Source: Pseudoselenomonas ruminantium (GTDB lineage Bacteria > Bacillota > Negativicutes > Selenomonadales > Selenomonadaceae). Taken from it: a stretch of DNA of 47,973 bases. The translations under genes were made by a program, and so were the position numbers. Below, in pieces: positions 7,718 to 17,136 of this stretch; position 1 is the stretch's first letter, and the number at the start of each line of letters is the position of its first letter. The stretch is from assembly GCA_015058575.1 (NCBI GenBank), contig SVBZ01000001.1, positions 1 through 47,973 on the forward strand, written 5' to 3'. The notes under the pieces were generated by a model. It ran no database searches, had not been told where the DNA came from, and worked only from the letters and a program-made list of their open reading frames with translations.

Positions 7718-9076
7718 ATGAAATTGTGGCAAAAATGCTGGTTGGTACAAATTATTATCTTCAGTCTGCTGCTGCCCAGTGCAAAGGCTGAACCCATGCA
7801 GGTACAGGTGGTAGGTGGTGATGTACGCGCTGTGCTGCTGTCGGCCGCGCGAATAGGGAAGTTCAATCTGGTGCTGGATGATGCGGTAACGGGCAGTGTG
7901 ACTATGTCGCTTACGGATGAGCCGGATCGTGTCCTGCAGCTGGTGGCTGCGGCTAAGGGACTTTTGGTTATCCGGAATGGCAATGAATATCTGGTGACGA
8001 CTGCCGCGCGGGCTGCCAGTCTGCGCAGTATGCATGTTTACCGGGCAAAGTATGCCAATCCGCATGATTTGGCGAAAGTTGTAAATTTGTCACTGCAAGC
8101 GGCAGGAAAAAAGGATTCGGCGTTGAATCTAAATACTGATAACGGTAAGAAAAAAGAGTCTAAGACGGATACGGCGGAACAAGGGGAGAAAATGGCGCTG
8201 GTCAATGAAACGACAGGCGATGTAGTATTCTATGGTACGGACACGGAGGCACAGGCACTGGTAGCCTTGCTTCATGAGTTGGATGTACCTGCTGAGCAAG
8301 TGTCCCTGGAGGCCAAGGTGGTAGCTCTATCGCGTAATGCTTCAAAAGAATTGGGCGTAGAGTGGCAGTGGTCGAAACTGCCGCAGTATCCGGAGTCACA
8401 TAAGCGCTGGTATCATGTGGGAAAGGATACTGAGCGCGTAGAGACGGAAGTCCGGCGGCACTGGGAGGGCAGGGAGCAAGTTCCAGGAATCATCCAGTTT
8501 GGGCATGGCCCTGAAGGGCAGCCTTTTGAGTTTTATTTTGCCGCCAAACTCAATGCGCTGCTTACCGATGGCAAGGCTAAGATCCTGGCGCGTCCGAATA
8601 TAACGACGCTGCAGGGGCATGAAGCTGTCATCAACATCGGCGGGGAGGTTCCTGTGCCGACACAATCGGTTACCGATGCGACGACAACAACGACGATGAC
8701 CTACCGGCAGGCGGGGATTATCTTACGTTGTACGCCGCGGGTGAATGAAGACCGCCAGATTACGGCAGAAGTCCACACGGAGGTCAGTACGCCGTTGTTT
8801 GTCAACGATATCAAGGCGTATCGTTTTCAGAAGCGCAGTGCAGATACTAATGTGCGCTTGCGGGATGGTGAGACAATGGTTATTGGCGGGCTTATTGGCA
8901 GTGAGGAATCGCGTGCACTCAGCAAGATTCCTATATTGGGGGATATTCCTATCTTAGGACAATTTTTTCGCAATCTGAAACATAGCCGTACGGAGTCAGA
9001 AATCATGATTTTCTTGACGGCGCATATATTAGGAGATTCTGGTGGGATAAGGGATACAGGTCAACCGGAAAAGTAA
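7718..9076 (+). CDS. Secretin-family outer-membrane channel (PilQ/GspD type)
   Basis: A 452-residue protein with a signal peptide (residues 1-24, ending SAKA). A short N-terminal STN/N0-like region follows (FNLVLDDAVTGSVTM). The C-terminal secretin domain is clear: VSLEAKVVALSR, LLTDGKAKILARP, INIGGEVPVPT, the RQAGIILRCTPRV strand, GETMVIGGLI and IPILGDIPILGQFF. Secretins form gated rings in the outer membrane for type II secretion or type IV pili. Of two adjacent ATGs (7715, 7718) I prefer the second, 7 nt from GAGGA. No ATPase, pilin or platform gene is in the window, so its machine is encoded elsewhere. At 452 residues it is short, with few N domains. Confidence 0.88.
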   Translation: MKLWQKCWLVQIIIFSLLLPSAKAEPMQVQVVGGDVRAVLLSAARIGKFNLVLDDAVTGSVTMSLTDEPDRVLQLVAAAKGLLVIRNGNEYLVTTAARAASLRSMHVYRAKYANPHDLAKVVNLSLQAAGKKDSALNLNTDNGKKKESKTDTAEQGEKMALVNETTGDVVFYGTDTEAQALVALLHELDVPAEQVSLEAKVVALSRNASKELGVEWQWSKLPQYPESHKRWYHVGKDTERVETEVRRHWEGREQVPGIIQFGHGPEGQPFEFYFAAKLNALLTDGKAKILARPNITTLQGHEAVINIGGEVPVPTQSVTDATTTTTMTYRQAGIILRCTPRVNEDRQITAEVHTEVSTPLFVNDIKAYRFQKRSADTNVRLRDGETMVIGGLIGSEESRALSKIPILGDIPILGQFFRNLKHSRTESEIMIFLTAHILGDSGGIRDTGQPEK

Positions 9077-9088
9077 AGGAGAACAGTT

Positions 9089-9760
9089 ATGGCGATTAAG
9101 ATTTTGATTGCAGATGACCATGCGCTGTTGCGGCAAGGTATCAAGCGTGTATTGAATTTCGAGGATGATTTAGAGGTCATCGGCGAAGCAGAGGATGGAC
9201 AGGAAACGTTGGCGCGGACGCTGATGCTTCAGCCGGATGTGCTGCTGTTGGATCTTAACATGCCGGGGCTTAGCGGGCTCGAAGTTGCCCGTCAGCTCAA
9301 ACAGGCAGACTGCCCGACAAAAATCATTGCGCTTACTATCCATGATAGTGATAACTATGTACTGGAGTTGCTAAAGAATGGTGCGCTTGGGTATTTGCTC
9401 AAGGATGTCGAGCCCTCTGTGCTCGTCAAGGCTATCCATGTGGTCAATGAAGGCAATGCCTTTGTTTATCCGAAATTGGCTGAGCGTTTATTCGGCAGTT
9501 TGTCCTTGTCGGATGATGTGGAGACAAAGGCGCGTGAAATGCTTGACGAGAGCCGCGGGGAACGCTTGACGGCCCGTGAAATGGACGTGCTTGAGTGTAT
9601 TGCCAAGGGGTTTTCGAATCAAGACATTGGCAAGGCACTGGGACTCAGCGAAAAGACGGTCAAGAATCATTTGACGAGCATCTTTCACAAGCTTAAGGTC
9701 AATGATCGTACGCAGGCATTGGTTTATGTGCTCAAGAATAAAATCATTTCGCTGGATTGA
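9089..9760 (+). CDS. NarL/FixJ-family response regulator
   Basis: A 223-residue two-domain regulator. The receiver domain (1-120) has the acidic pair Asp9/Asp10, the phospho-acceptor Asp55 in LLLDLNMPG, and the conserved Lys in GYLLKD. A LuxR-type helix-turn-helix follows at about 155-215 (LTAREMDVLECIAKGFSNQDIG, split here only by description, then SEKTVKNHL). The start has AAAGGAG. It lies 12 bp after the secretin gene and is probably co-transcribed, which suggests control of surface or pilus genes, but no histidine kinase is adjacent. A terminator follows directly. Confidence 0.92.
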   Translation: MAIKILIADDHALLRQGIKRVLNFEDDLEVIGEAEDGQETLARTLMLQPDVLLLDLNMPGLSGLEVARQLKQADCPTKIIALTIHDSDNYVLELLKNGALGYLLKDVEPSVLVKAIHVVNEGNAFVYPKLAERLFGSLSLSDDVETKAREMLDESRGERLTAREMDVLECIAKGFSNQDIGKALGLSEKTVKNHLTSIFHKLKVNDRTQALVYVLKNKIISLD

Positions 9761-9782
9761 TAGGAAATACGTGTGAATAACG

Positions 9783-9815
9783 GAAGATATCCGGTCGGGT
9801 ATCTTCTTTTTTTTT
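9783..9815 (+). terminator. Rho-independent terminator
   Basis: The stem GAAGATA (9783-9789) with TATCTTC (9800-9806), extended by two GC pairs over a bulge, is followed by nine T. Confidence 0.85.
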
Positions 9816-9829
9816 GTGCAGAGATGGAG

Positions 9830-9835
9830 TATAAT
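9830..9835 (+). promoter_or_regulatory. Possible -10 box of the tetrapyrrole operon
   Basis: A perfect TATAAT lies 61 bp upstream of the first gene. The -35 position falls in the T run of the preceding terminator and is poor, so the promoter may need an activator. Confidence 0.4.
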
Positions 9836-9895
9836 AATAGAAGCGTGTTAAAAATGAATCGAATTCGTAATTGATATTCATTCAGGAAAGCAGGG

Positions 9896-10549
9896 ATGCA
9901 GATGCTTTATCCATTGAATTTGGAACTATCCGCCAAGGTTTGTGTCATTGTTGGTGGTGGACGGGTGGCAGAGCGCAAGGCGCAGGGCTTGCTGGCAGCT
10001 GGTGCTTCTGTGACGGTCATTGCTCCCGAGGCAACCGCAGGAATCCGACAGCTGGCCAGGCAGCAGATGCTGGACTGGCGGCAGGAAGAATACCGTCCTG
10101 GCAGTCTGCAAGAATTACAGCCATTATTGGTTTTCTGCACGGCAGATGTACCGGCTGTCAACCGCCAAGCTGCTGCGGAAGCACGGGCAATCGGGGCGCT
10201 GGTCAATGCAGCGGCGCAGCCTGAAATCACGGATTTTCAGGTGCCATCGCGCGTGCAGCGAGGTGATTTGTTGCTGACAGTGTCAACAGGTGGCGGCAGT
10301 CCGGCGTTTTCCCGGCTCTTGCGTGAGCGGCTGGAGCAGGAATACCCTGAAAGTTTTACGGTGTTTATGGATTGGCTGGCAAAGCTGCGTGCGGAAATCA
10401 AGCAAGTGCCTGGTGGAAGTGACGGCCATCAGCAGTTATGGCGTCAGGTACTCGATCAAAAGGTGATAGATTTAGTGAGAGCTGGCGAACTTCGCCAGGC
10501 GGAGGATGAGATAAGACATGGAATTACTGATGCTGGGATTAAACCATAA
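9896..10549 (+). CDS. Precorrin-2 dehydrogenase/sirohydrochlorin ferrochelatase (Met8/CysG N-terminal type)
   Basis: A 217-residue protein that oxidises precorrin-2 to sirohydrochlorin with NAD+, and in the Met8/CysG family may also insert iron to make siroheme. The N-terminus has the Rossmann motif VCVIVGGGRVAERKA. The family core follows: VNAAAQPEITDFQVPSRV is the substrate region (LVN...D.......FP in CysG), then GDLLLTVSTGGGSPAFSRLLRE. A start six bases downstream (9902) is an alternative; AGGAAAG lies upstream of both. The gene overlaps hemA by 32 bp, so the two are coupled. The methyltransferase that makes precorrin-2 is in the same operon as the cobA-hemD fusion. Confidence 0.9.
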   Translation: MQMLYPLNLELSAKVCVIVGGGRVAERKAQGLLAAGASVTVIAPEATAGIRQLARQQMLDWRQEEYRPGSLQELQPLLVFCTADVPAVNRQAAAEARAIGALVNAAAQPEITDFQVPSRVQRGDLLLTVSTGGGSPAFSRLLRERLEQEYPESFTVFMDWLAKLRAEIKQVPGGSDGHQQLWRQVLDQKVIDLVRAGELRQAEDEIRHGITDAGIKP

Positions 10550-11837
10550 GACAGCGCCTGTAGATGTGCGTGAGCGGTTTTCGATTCCTAAGCAAGCGGT
10601 GCGCAATGGTCTGGCAAATCTTAATGAGTATGAGGGCCTGCTCGAGGCAGTTGTGCTGTCGACTTGCAATCGCAGTGAGATGTATGCGGTGGTTGATGAT
10701 GTGCGGCAGGATTTGCCGACCTTGAAGCAGTTTTTGTTCGACCTCACGGGCAATGAGGAAAATATTGATGAGTACCTCTACCATTATGCGCATGAGGATT
10801 GCATCCGCCATCTGTTCCGTGTAGCATCCAGCCTCGATTCACTGGTGCTCGGGGAAGGGCAGATCCTCTCGCAGGTCAAGGAAGCCTATGCCTTAGGCCG
10901 TGAAGCTGGTACGACGAGTACGGTGCTCAATACGCTGTTCCATCGTGCGATTGCCACGGGCAAGCGCGTGCGCACGGAAACCCGTATCCAGTATAATTCA
11001 GTTTCGATAAGCTATGCAGCTGTTGAGCTGGCACGTAAGGAACTTGATGGCTTGGATGGTTCGAATGCTCTTATCTTCGGAGCGGGCAAGATGGCTGAGC
11101 TTACGGCTCAGCATCTTGTTGCCCATGGGGTCAAGAAAATTTATGTGACGAATCGTCACTTTGAACGTGCCGAGCAGCTGGCTGAGCGATTTGACGGTGA
11201 GGCCATTCCGTTTGAGGATGCAATGAAGCAAGCCGTAGATGTTGATGTTATCGTGACTTCGACGGGAGCACCGCATTATGTCATCAAGCCATGGGAGACG
11301 CGGCAGCTTATGACAAAGCGCCGTGGACGCCATTTGTTCCTTATCGACATCGCTGTTCCGCGCGATGTCGATCCTGATGTTGGTGACATCAAGGGTGTTA
11401 CGCTTTACAACATTGACGCATTGGAAGAAGTGGTTGACGAGCATATCCAGGAGCGCCGTGAGGAAGCCGAGCAGGCGAAAGACATTATCGAAGAGGAAGT
11501 CCTTTCGATTGAGGATAAATTCCAGTACCTTTCGTTCCGTCCTTTGATGGCATTGCTTTCGGAACGCTGTGAGCGCATCCGGCAGCGGGAAATCAAACGG
11601 GCGAGCTCGAAACTTCCCGATCTTACGACGGAGGAGCAGCGTCAGATTGAACATATGACCCGCATGATCGTGCGCAAGATCCTGCGCATGCCGATGATGA
11701 AACTCAATGCGTCGGCAGGAACGCCGCAGGAGGAATTCTATATCGATGCCATGCGCTCGTTATTTAAACTTGATACGATAGGAGAGACAGCTACCCGTGA
11801 AGAAAGACACCATCATTATCGGTACGCGGAGCAGTAA
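10518..11837 (+). CDS. hemA: Glutamyl-tRNA reductase
   Basis: First committed step of C5 tetrapyrrole synthesis: reduces glutamyl-tRNA(Glu) to glutamate-1-semialdehyde with NADPH. The 439-residue protein has the N-terminal catalytic region GLNHKTAPVDVRE and the active-site Cys50 in LSTCNRSE. A GEGQILSQVKEAY helix, the NADPH-binding GAGKMAEL, and a C-terminal dimerisation helix follow. It starts inside the preceding gene and its last 41 bp overlap hemC, an unusually tight arrangement that implies translational coupling. With hemL at the operon end, both enzymes from Glu-tRNA to 5-aminolevulinate are here. Confidence 0.97.
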   Translation: MELLMLGLNHKTAPVDVRERFSIPKQAVRNGLANLNEYEGLLEAVVLSTCNRSEMYAVVDDVRQDLPTLKQFLFDLTGNEENIDEYLYHYAHEDCIRHLFRVASSLDSLVLGEGQILSQVKEAYALGREAGTTSTVLNTLFHRAIATGKRVRTETRIQYNSVSISYAAVELARKELDGLDGSNALIFGAGKMAELTAQHLVAHGVKKIYVTNRHFERAEQLAERFDGEAIPFEDAMKQAVDVDVIVTSTGAPHYVIKPWETRQLMTKRRGRHLFLIDIAVPRDVDPDVGDIKGVTLYNIDALEEVVDEHIQERREEAEQAKDIIEEEVLSIEDKFQYLSFRPLMALLSERCERIRQREIKRASSKLPDLTTEEQRQIEHMTRMIVRKILRMPMMKLNASAGTPQEEFYIDAMRSLFKLDTIGETATREERHHHYRYAEQ

Positions 11838-12741
11838 GCTCGCGCTTTGGCAGGCAGAATACGTCAAGGGACGTCTGGAGGAGAAATATCCGGCACTGAC
11901 CGTTGAGCTGAAGCTCATGACAACCAAGGGAGACAAGATACTCGATGCGCCACTGGCAAAGATTGGCGGCAAAGGGCTCTTTACCAAGGAGCTTGAAACA
12001 GATATGCTGGCTGGGGGGATCGATTTAGCTGTGCATAGCCTCAAGGATATGCCGACAGAGGTTCCGGCAGGACTGGTGATTTCGGCCATCACCAAGCGCT
12101 TCGATCCTGGTGATGCGGTAGTCAGCCCGAAATACAAGCGTTTCGCCGATCTGCCTCATGGGGCGAAAGTCGGCACGTCGAGCTTGCGCCGTAAGGCACA
12201 GCTCTTGCATGAACGCCCTGATCTCAATATCTGCGATTTACGCGGCAATGTCAACACGCGCTTGCAAAAGCTTGAGGATGAGAACTTTGATGCTATCATT
12301 CTGGCAGTGGCAGGATTGAAGCGGCTGGGCTTTGGCGAACGCATCACGGATGTTCTGCCTAAGAGCCTCGTTTTACCGGCCGTAGGCCAGGGAGCGCTGG
12401 CCATTGAGACGCGCGCCGATGATGGTGAAATCCGCGCGCTTATCGATTTTCTCAATGACGATGAGACTGTGCAGTGTGCGGCTGCTGAGCGGGCGTTCCT
12501 CAGCCGGGTCGAGGGCGGCTGCCAGGTACCAGTCGGCGTTTATGCGACACCGGCTGGTGAGGGGCAGCTGCAAGTCGAGGCCGTCATAGCCTCGCTCGAT
12601 GGCAGCAGGCTCTATCGCGATAAGATCACGGGGCCGGCTGCTGATGCCGGGAGCCTTGGCCGTCAGTTGGCTGATATGCTGCTGGATAAGGGTGGCATTG
12701 CGATCATGCATGAGCTTGGGCTGTTGCTCAATCGTGAGTAA
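11797..12741 (+). CDS. hemC: Hydroxymethylbilane synthase (porphobilinogen deaminase)
   Basis: Joins four porphobilinogen units into hydroxymethylbilane. The 314-residue length is normal. Visible motifs are IIIGTRSSKLALWQA, GGKGLFTKELE, AVHSLKDMPTE, GTSSLRRKAQL, DLRGNVNTRL and VEGGCQVPVG. The last carries Cys242, which holds the dipyrromethane cofactor. The start is a GTG at 11797 with AGGAGAG upstream, inside the end of hemA; the conserved N-terminus begins right there. Product goes to the HemD half of the next gene. Confidence 0.97.
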   Translation: MKKDTIIIGTRSSKLALWQAEYVKGRLEEKYPALTVELKLMTTKGDKILDAPLAKIGGKGLFTKELETDMLAGGIDLAVHSLKDMPTEVPAGLVISAITKRFDPGDAVVSPKYKRFADLPHGAKVGTSSLRRKAQLLHERPDLNICDLRGNVNTRLQKLEDENFDAIILAVAGLKRLGFGERITDVLPKSLVLPAVGQGALAIETRADDGEIRALIDFLNDDETVQCAAAERAFLSRVEGGCQVPVGVYATPAGEGQLQVEAVIASLDGSRLYRDKITGPAADAGSLGRQLADMLLDKGGIAIMHELGLLLNRE

Positions 12742-12767
12742 TACAGGAATAAGGGAGAGATAGATAT

Positions 12768-14282
12768 ATGGCAGGAATGGTTTATTTGGTGGGGGCTGGC
12801 CCCGGAGATTATCGTCTGATCAGCCTCAAGGCAGTGGAATGTCTCAAGCAGGCAGATGTCGTCGTCTATGATCGCCTGGCCGATGACCGCATTCTTCAGT
12901 GGGCGCCCGATGATGCTGAGTATATTTACGTCGGCAAGGCATCGAGCAATCATACGATGAGGCAGGAGGATATCAATCAGCTGCTGGTCGATAAGGCCAA
13001 GGAGGGAAAATGCGTCGTGCGTCTCAAGGGCGGCGATCCGTTTGTCTTTGGCCGTGGCGGTGAGGAAGGATTGCTGCTGCAGGAAAATGGCCTGCCGTTT
13101 GAAATCGTGCCAGGCATCACGTCGGCGATTTCGGTACCAGCCTATGCAGGGATTCCGGTCACGCATCGGGCGGTGGCGACTTCGTTTGCCGTGGTCACTG
13201 GTCATGAAGATCCGACCAAGGGAAAGAGCAATATGCGCTGGGAACATTTGGCAACAGGTGTCGATACGCTTGTTTTCCTCATGGGCGTCGCGAATCTGCC
13301 GCATATCACGGCTAAACTCATCGAAAATGGCCGTCCGGCTGATACGCCGGCTGCTGTTATCCGCTGGGGTACGAAGCCTGAGCAGCGTGTGCTCATGACA
13401 ACAGTGGGCACGGCAGCAGAGGATGTAGCAAAAGCTGGTCTCAAGCCGCCAGCAATCTTTATCGTTGGTGATGTTGTCAACCTGCGCGAAAAACTCCGAT
13501 GGTTTGATGAACCGAAGACGCATCCGTTGTTTGGTAAGACAGTGCTCGTCACGCGGGCGCGCAGCCAGGCTTCGAAGCTGACGGCGCGTCTTGAACAGCT
13601 GGGGGCCAAGGTTATCGAGACACCGGCTATCCGCATCGAAGATCCGGCCGATGATTATGCGGCTCTTGACTCTGCTATCGGCAATCTCAGCGATTATCAG
13701 TGGTTGATTTTCACGAGCGTCAATGGTGTGGAGCATTTCTTTGCCCGTTTGTTTGCAGCTGGCAAGGATGCGCGGGCAATGGGATATGCGAAGGTGGCGG
13801 CTATTGGCAGCGCTACGGCTGAAAAGCTCAAGACGTATGGCATCATCGCGGATGTCTTGCCACAGGAATTCCGCGCGGAAGGGGTATTGGAAGCGCTTAA
13901 AGGGAAATTGCCGCCGCAGGCAAAGATTCTGTTGCCGCGGGCCCAGGAGGCCCGTGAAATCCTGCCTGAGAAACTTCGTGAGCAGGGGGCATTGGTAGAC
14001 GTTGTCCCGGCTTACCGGACTGTGGCTGCTGCTGTGGACGGCGAGACGCTCAAAGCGCAGCTGGCTGGTGGCGAAATTGATCTTGTAACATTCACGAGTT
14101 CTTCGACGGTAACGAATCTTATCCAGATCGTGGGCTCGGCAGCAGCATTGGCTGGCGTCAAGACGGCTGCTATCGGTCCGGTTACGGCTGATACGGCCAA
14201 TAAAAACGGTATTGAACCGGATATCGTGGCGAAAAAATACACGATTGATGGGCTTGTGGAAGCAATCAAAGAAAATATGTGA
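12768..14282 (+). CDS. cobA-hemD: Fused uroporphyrinogen-III C-methyltransferase/uroporphyrinogen-III synthase
   Basis: A 504-residue two-domain enzyme. Residues 1-240 are the SAM-dependent methyltransferase (CobA/SUMT): [43 protein letters not shown], and [20 protein letters not shown]. This part makes precorrin-2. Residues about 250-504 are uroporphyrinogen-III synthase (HemD): [31 protein letters not shown], and VDVVPAYRT. The fusion couples ring closure with the first step toward siroheme and cobalamin. Such fusions are common in Firmicutes with vitamin B12 synthesis. It is preceded by AAGGGAGAG and sits 26 bp after hemC. No hemE-H genes for protoheme are in the window. Confidence 0.95.
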   Translation: MAGMVYLVGAGPGDYRLISLKAVECLKQADVVVYDRLADDRILQWAPDDAEYIYVGKASSNHTMRQEDINQLLVDKAKEGKCVVRLKGGDPFVFGRGGEEGLLLQENGLPFEIVPGITSAISVPAYAGIPVTHRAVATSFAVVTGHEDPTKGKSNMRWEHLATGVDTLVFLMGVANLPHITAKLIENGRPADTPAAVIRWGTKPEQRVLMTTVGTAAEDVAKAGLKPPAIFIVGDVVNLREKLRWFDEPKTHPLFGKTVLVTRARSQASKLTARLEQLGAKVIETPAIRIEDPADDYAALDSAIGNLSDYQWLIFTSVNGVEHFFARLFAAGKDARAMGYAKVAAIGSATAEKLKTYGIIADVLPQEFRAEGVLEALKGKLPPQAKILLPRAQEAREILPEKLREQGALVDVVPAYRTVAAAVDGETLKAQLAGGEIDLVTFTSSSTVTNLIQIVGSAAALAGVKTAAIGPVTADTANKNGIEPDIVAKKYTIDGLVEAIKENM

Positions 14283-14302
14283 TTTCATAGGAGATGGACG
14301 TT

Positions 14303-15283
14303 ATGTATACTCAGAAACTTCGCCCGCGCCGCATGCGTATCTCGCCTGCTATGCGCGCTATGGTTCGTGAGACAAGCCTTTCAGCCAGGGACTTTGTCTA
14401 TCCATTGTTTGTCGTTCCCGGCGAAAGCATCAAAGAAGAAATCCCCAGCATGCCGAACTGCTATCATCTGTCGGTCGACAATGCGGTAAAGACTGCGCAG
14501 GAATGCTGGCAGCTGGGCATTCCCGCTGTCGAGGTTTTTGGTCTGCCAGAGTACAAGGACGAAGACGGTTCGAGTGCCTGGGATATGACGAGTCCGGTGC
14601 AGCGTGCCATCAAGGCCATCAAAGAAGCTGTACCGGAAATCATGATCGTTGGCGATGTTTGCCTTTGCCAGTATACGTCGCATGGTCACTGCGGTCATCT
14701 GGAAAATCATTACGTAGATAATGACAAGACACTCAAGCTATTGCAGAAAGTTGCCGTTTCGCAGGCGAAAGCTGGGGTGGATATCATTGCACCGTCGGAT
14801 ATGATGGATGGCCGTGTGGCTGCCATCCGCGAGGCACTCGATGAGGCTGGCTATACCAATGTATCCATTATGAGTTATGCGGTCAAATATGCTTCGGGCT
14901 ATTATGGCCCATTCCGTGATGCTGCAGACAGTGCGCCCTGCTTTGGCGATCGCCGTCAGTATCAGATGGACCCTGCCAATGCGCATGAAGCCATCAAGGA
15001 AGTCGATCTCGATGTGGCAGAGGGCGCGGACATCATCATGGTAAAACCGGCTCTGGCTTATCTCGATATCGTGCGTCAAGTGCGCGACCATATCCATCAT
15101 CCGGTGGCTGTTTATAATGTCAGTGGCGAGTATGCAATGGTCAAGGCTGCGGCGGCGAATGGCTGGATCGATGAAAAGCGTATTGTGCTGGAGACTCTGC
15201 TGAGCATGAAACGCGCTGGTGCTGATATCATCATCACGTATCATGCCTTGGATGCTGCCAAGTGGCTCAAAGAAGAGGAGTAA
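14303..15283 (+). CDS. hemB: Porphobilinogen synthase (5-aminolevulinate dehydratase)
   Basis: Condenses two 5-aminolevulinates to porphobilinogen. The 326-residue protein shows [17 protein letters not shown], the catalytic lysine regions SYAVKYAS and [10 protein letters not shown], and the cysteine set C-x-C-x7-C in [14 protein letters not shown]. That set marks a zinc-dependent enzyme rather than a Mg-only type. I use the ATG at 14303 because AGGAG ends at 14293, immediately against an upstream ATG at 14294 and nine bases from this one. The gene sits 20 bp after cobA-hemD and 3 bp before hemL. Confidence 0.96.
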   Translation: MYTQKLRPRRMRISPAMRAMVRETSLSARDFVYPLFVVPGESIKEEIPSMPNCYHLSVDNAVKTAQECWQLGIPAVEVFGLPEYKDEDGSSAWDMTSPVQRAIKAIKEAVPEIMIVGDVCLCQYTSHGHCGHLENHYVDNDKTLKLLQKVAVSQAKAGVDIIAPSDMMDGRVAAIREALDEAGYTNVSIMSYAVKYASGYYGPFRDAADSAPCFGDRRQYQMDPANAHEAIKEVDLDVAEGADIIMVKPALAYLDIVRQVRDHIHHPVAVYNVSGEYAMVKAAAANGWIDEKRIVLETLLSMKRAGADIIITYHALDAAKWLKEEE

Positions 15284-15286
15284 GCC

Positions 15287-16606
15287 ATGTTGAATCTTGA
15301 AAAATCTGCTGCTGCTTTTGCGGAGGCCAAGAACCTCATGCCAGGCGGCGTAAATAGTCCGGTCCGTTCGTATGCAAGTGTGGATTGCAATCCCCCGTTC
15401 ATTGCGCGGGCAGAGGGCGATAAAATCTATGATATCGATGGCAACGAGTACATTGATTATGTCGGCTCATGGGGGCCGATGGTTGTCGGCCATGCGCATC
15501 CGCAGGTCGTGAAGGCTTTGCAGGACGCAGCAACGCGCGGCACCAGCTACGGTGCGCCGACCTGCATCGAATCGGAGCTTGCCAAACTCGTCATGCAGGT
15601 CTATCCATCGATTGAAGTCATCCGTATGGTAAATTCCGGTACCGAAGCGACGATGAGCGCATTGCGGCTGGCCCGTGGCTATACGGGAAGAGAAAAGATT
15701 GTCAAATTCATCGGCTGCTACCATGGACATAGTGACAGCCTGCTCGTCAATGCCGGTTCTGGCATGGCGACGTTTGGCGTGCCAAGCTCACCGGGCGTTA
15801 CGAAGGGGACGGCACAAGATACGATTTCGGTGCCGTATAACAATGCGGAGGCCATTACAAAGGTCATGGAAGAGATTGGCGATGAGGTCGCAGCTGTCAT
15901 CGTGGAGCCGGTAGCTGGCAATATGGGATGTGTGCCGCCAAAACAGGGCTACCTGCGCACGCTGCGCAATCTGACGGAGAAGCATGGCGCGTTGCTGATT
16001 TTCGATGAGGTCATGTGCGGCTTCCGCGCTTCCTTAGGGGGGGCGCAGGCAGCTTATGGCATCACGCCGGATCTCACGTGTCTTGGCAAGATCATCGGCG
16101 GTGGCTTGCCGGTTGCAGCCTATGGCGGCCGTCGCGACATCATGCAGAAAGTTTCGCCTGCTGGCCCTGTCTATCAGGCTGGCACGCTTTCGGGCAACCC
16201 GCTGGCGATGACGGCAGGTCTTGAAACGCTCAAGATCATCACGGCTGAGCCTGAAGACGGCAAAGCTGATTACAGCCGTGAGCTTACGCTCAAAACGAAG
16301 AAGCTGCTGCTGGGCTGGCAGGAAAAGGCCAAGGCGGCTGGTGTAACGATTCAGGCGCATCAAGCCGGTTCGATGTTTGGCATCTTCTTCAATGAGCATG
16401 AGGTCTTTGACTATGAGGATTCCTGTGCTTCGGATCAAGAGGCTTTCAAAGTCTGGTTCAAGGCAATGCTCGAGCAAGGGATTTACCTTGCTCCATCGCA
16501 GTTCGAGACATTGTTCATGAGCGGCGCGCACAGCGAGGCGGATATTGACCGCACGATTGCGGCTGCAGAAACTGCTTTCCAGGCTGTGGCTGACAGCAGA
16601 AAATAA
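15287..16606 (+). CDS. hemL: Glutamate-1-semialdehyde 2,1-aminomutase
   Basis: PLP enzyme that moves the amino group of glutamate-1-semialdehyde to give 5-aminolevulinate. The 439-residue protein has the class-III aminotransferase layout: [41 protein letters not shown], and the PLP lysine Lys268 in [16 protein letters not shown], then [11 protein letters not shown]. It is the last gene of the operon, 3 bp after hemB with AGAGGAG overlapping the hemB end. A very strong terminator follows. Together with hemA it shows that 5-aminolevulinate is made by the C5 route. Confidence 0.97.
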   Translation: MLNLEKSAAAFAEAKNLMPGGVNSPVRSYASVDCNPPFIARAEGDKIYDIDGNEYIDYVGSWGPMVVGHAHPQVVKALQDAATRGTSYGAPTCIESELAKLVMQVYPSIEVIRMVNSGTEATMSALRLARGYTGREKIVKFIGCYHGHSDSLLVNAGSGMATFGVPSSPGVTKGTAQDTISVPYNNAEAITKVMEEIGDEVAAVIVEPVAGNMGCVPPKQGYLRTLRNLTEKHGALLIFDEVMCGFRASLGGAQAAYGITPDLTCLGKIIGGGLPVAAYGGRRDIMQKVSPAGPVYQAGTLSGNPLAMTAGLETLKIITAEPEDGKADYSRELTLKTKKLLLGWQEKAKAAGVTIQAHQAGSMFGIFFNEHEVFDYEDSCASDQEAFKVWFKAMLEQGIYLAPSQFETLFMSGAHSEADIDRTIAAAETAFQAVADSRK

Positions 16607-16611
16607 ATACA

Positions 16612-16662
16612 ACTTAAAACACCCTGCAGACAAGCAAGTCTGCAGGGCGTTTTAAGTTTTTT
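16612..16662 (+). terminator. Strong rho-independent terminator of the tetrapyrrole operon
   Basis: A 20-bp stem (16612-16631 with 16638-16657) with a single mismatch, a 6-nt loop and a T run. It is the end point of the six-gene operon. Confidence 0.93.
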
Positions 16663-16717
16663 CCGTTTTCGCCGATAATACCTGTAGAGAGGTCAGATCC
16701 GTACAGGAGGATAGCTT

Positions 16718-17131
16718 ATGGCGGTAAAGATTGAAGGCTTTGGCCTGGCTGCTGGGGCAGCTGGCAGCAGAGCGAATAAAGAAGCTCCGACAGAAGATTT
16801 TCAACAGATGTTTACAAGCCTGCTGGCGCAGCGCAAAGGCAGCTTGCAGGAGACGCTTGAGGCGATGGAAGAGCGGCGCGAAGAAATCAAGCAGCTTAAG
16901 GTACAACGGGAATTTTCCGAAACCGTGAAGCGCATCCTGCCCGATGGCAGCATCCGGATTTCCGTTTATGAAAATGGGCATTTGGAGAGCTGCTATCGTC
17001 TGCTGCCAAAACTTCGGCCGGTAATTGACGAGTCAAAGCCAATTCCGAAAGCACCGGATGGCACCGAGCTTATCGGACAGGCTAAGGTAAAATTCGTGCC
17101 TCGCCGGAACCTTTGGGAAGATTTGCTTTGA
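16718..17131 (+). CDS. Uncharacterised 137-residue protein
   Basis: I do not recognise this family. The protein is hydrophilic with no signal peptide or membrane segment. Residues 27-75 (about QQMFTSLLAQRK to LKVQREF) look helical and possibly coiled-coil. The C-terminal half has short strands: ILPDGSIRISVYENGHLES, then KVKFVPRRNLWEDLL. An AGGAGG Shine-Dalgarno sits 7 bases before the ATG, so translation is likely. It stands alone after the tetrapyrrole operon and converges with the NlpC/P60 gene, with only 5 bp between the two stops. A GATAAT -10-like box lies at about 16674-16679, but no good -35 is visible. Confidence 0.75.
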   Translation: MAVKIEGFGLAAGAAGSRANKEAPTEDFQQMFTSLLAQRKGSLQETLEAMEERREEIKQLKVQREFSETVKRILPDGSIRISVYENGHLESCYRLLPKLRPVIDESKPIPKAPDGTELIGQAKVKFVPRRNLWEDLL

Positions 17132-17136
17132 CGGCG

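Noticed and set aside
12663..14288. 541-codon open frame opposite cobA-hemD
   Set aside because: Same artefact; it covers a well-conserved gene and its composition is not protein-like.
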